From positions 19,218,370-19,282,369 of the forward strand of contig NC_045140.1 in the NCBI RefSeq assembly GCF_008831285.2: a stretch of DNA of 64,000 bases, given 5' to 3'. The notes under the pieces were generated by a model that was not told the origin of the DNA, did not search any database, and was given only the letters and a program-made list of their open reading frames with translations. The translations under genes were made by a program, and so were the position numbers. Shown here piece after piece: positions 62,655 to 64,000 of the stretch. This DNA comes from Nymphaea colorata (Eukaryota; Streptophyta; Magnoliopsida; Nymphaeales; Nymphaeaceae). Within the stretch, counting starts at the first letter, position 1. The number at the start of each line of letters is the position of its first letter.

Positions 62655-64000
62655 GACACACACCCCTTTCCAAGTGATGCCTCCTTCGTTCGAGGCTTTC
62701 TTACTTGATCACTCCATTATAGAATGGTGTGGTGTCGGACACCTTTTTAATTGATAGTTTTTTCATCTCATGGAAATATCCAACATATAAACTACCCTAG
62801 CATGCACACATGCCATACATGTCTTTTGAATCTTGCTATCTCAACCTCCTATCTATGGAACGAGTCAAAGGTGAGCTTCATAATCTTGATTGAGTTGCTG
62901 GCTGGTAAGTCTTGCTGACCAACAATCTCTACCTTGTCTTGAACGACTTCATTTTAATCATCCTTCATCAATCTGGTATTCTTTCCAAAGAACCAAATTT
63001 TTTTACTCATGATGCTAGTGGTGCTTAAGGCATGCATTTCATGGGATTGTGTACGTGTACAAGCTGCTTGTCCGATTGAAAAGCCATCTTATTAGCTTTT
63101 CATGCATGTCCTTAAGCTTTGCCTGTCTTCCTCTTTTTTTATGAACTACCAAGAGACTTCCACTGAGAGGATGGATCTGACAAACCGTCATTCTTTCCTT
63201 TTTCGTTGATAGTCAAAGAATCGACGATTTCAAGTCATGAAGCTAATATAGTTTAAGGCCTCAATTAATTGGACTTAGTTACCTATACAAGCTATCCTTT
63301 TTTACACAAACCTGCCTGTCAAGTTGAAAAGTCATCTCATTAGCTTCTAGTGCCTGCTGTTAAAGCTTGCTTCTTCTATTATGATTTACGAGGCATCAAG
63401 ACTTTCACTGAGAAGATGAATGTGACGAATCATTGTCGCTTTTCCTTCCTGTCTGTTTGGTAATTCTACTTGAAATGAAGTTCTCTTACTCCAGTCATTT
63501 GGAGTGCTTCTTCTGCTCCGTTTTTTCATAAAACTCTTCTCAAAATTCATGTTTCCTCATTGTCAATTTTATTTACCTAAATAACTACACTTGCAATAAC
63601 TACTCTCAGTGCTTTTCGATTTCAAAATTTTCAAGAATAGCTTTCTTTGCTATTGAGAAGGTATTTTAAAAAATGTAAAATATGACATAGGTATCAAGAA
63701 AGAATGCGGTGTCTAGCACCGAAGCCTTTCACCTAGAATTGAAATAAGCTCCTTAGAAGAAGCTAGGACTGATTTAAACAGCCTGAATGGGAGCTGACCA
63801 TGAGGAGCAGATGAAGTTGTTGAGAAAGAACCAAACATGGGTTATTATCTCATTGTCTAAAGGAGAAAGACAATTGGTTGCAATGGGTATATGGGAAGAG
63901 TGAAACTTCTGGTAATGACAAAGAGATTACAAATGAACCTTGACTTGTAGGCTTGTAGCAGAGGATCTTCCCAAGAAGATAGTGATGATGATGACTGCTT
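61907..64000 (+). other. APH-1 intron 1 (partial)
   Basis: No APH-1 exon is visible. A CT/CA compound microsatellite lies at 62575-62651. About 63050-63205 and 63284-63450 are two diverged copies of a roughly 160-bp unit (shared text: tgaaaag.catct.attagct, then cactgaga.gatg). Confidence 0.6.
62575..62651. repeat. Compound (CT)n(CA)n microsatellite
   Basis: About 24 CT units run directly into about 15 CA units. This creates a spurious plus-strand frame rich in Ser-Leu and Thr-His. Confidence 0.97.

Noticed and set aside
62487-62708. Open frame over the CT/CA microsatellite
   Set aside because: The frame exists only because dinucleotide repeats contain no stops.

Overview
The window is nuclear DNA from a flowering plant. 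It is AT-rich and intron-rich, with GT-AG introns (one GC-AG), a GC-rich first exon in the kinase gene, plant-specific families (a calcium-dependent protein kinase with four EF-hands) and a Ty1-copia retrotransposon primed by initiator tRNA-Met. I cannot name the species or order from sequence alone.

Layout, left to right. 1-3.6 kb: two exon-like segments of an unidentified gene with paired CxxC motifs, then a stray, frameshifted exon of the gamma-secretase subunit APH-1. 4148-5890: a 1.74-kb near-perfect palindrome whose arms are a mosaic of an RBR-type ubiquitin ligase RING2 exon and pieces of the CDPK introns found 12-16 kb further right. 5.9-14.8 kb: two close copies (A and B) of a 2-2.5-kb repeat, separated by unassigned sequence and exon-like segments of an unidentified minus-strand gene. 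16.2-21.1 kb, minus: a complete eight-exon CDPK gene, predicted 565 aa. 22.4 kb: a 139-bp hairpin. 22.8-30.4 kb, minus: an RBR pseudogene fragment split by a full Ty1-copia element (23249-30166) with 5-bp target duplications and nearly identical LTRs. 31.2-51.5 kb: a tandem duplication of about 9 kb. Each unit holds an uncharacterised protein gene of about 475 aa, exon-like pieces of a minus-strand gene, and the 5' part of NTH1 (endonuclease III). A 1.9-kb patchwork of pieces from the 6-12 kb region lies between the units. Only the second unit runs on into a complete NTH1 gene (47849-55708, 11 exons, predicted 375 aa). 58-59 kb: a possible minus-strand promoter. 61794: first exon of the real APH-1 gene, which leaves the window in intron 1.

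Functionally the intact genes are unrelated housekeeping or signalling genes: calcium signalling (CDPK), oxidised-pyrimidine repair (NTH1) and intramembrane proteolysis (APH-1). The remarkable part is the architecture. Inverted and direct copies of local sequence are stitched together at 4-6 kb and 40-42 kb, in one place with a 6-bp microhomology at the seam. This looks more like replication template switching than ordinary transposition. The palindrome carries RBR and CDPK-intron sequence in hairpin form and could be a young small-RNA locus.
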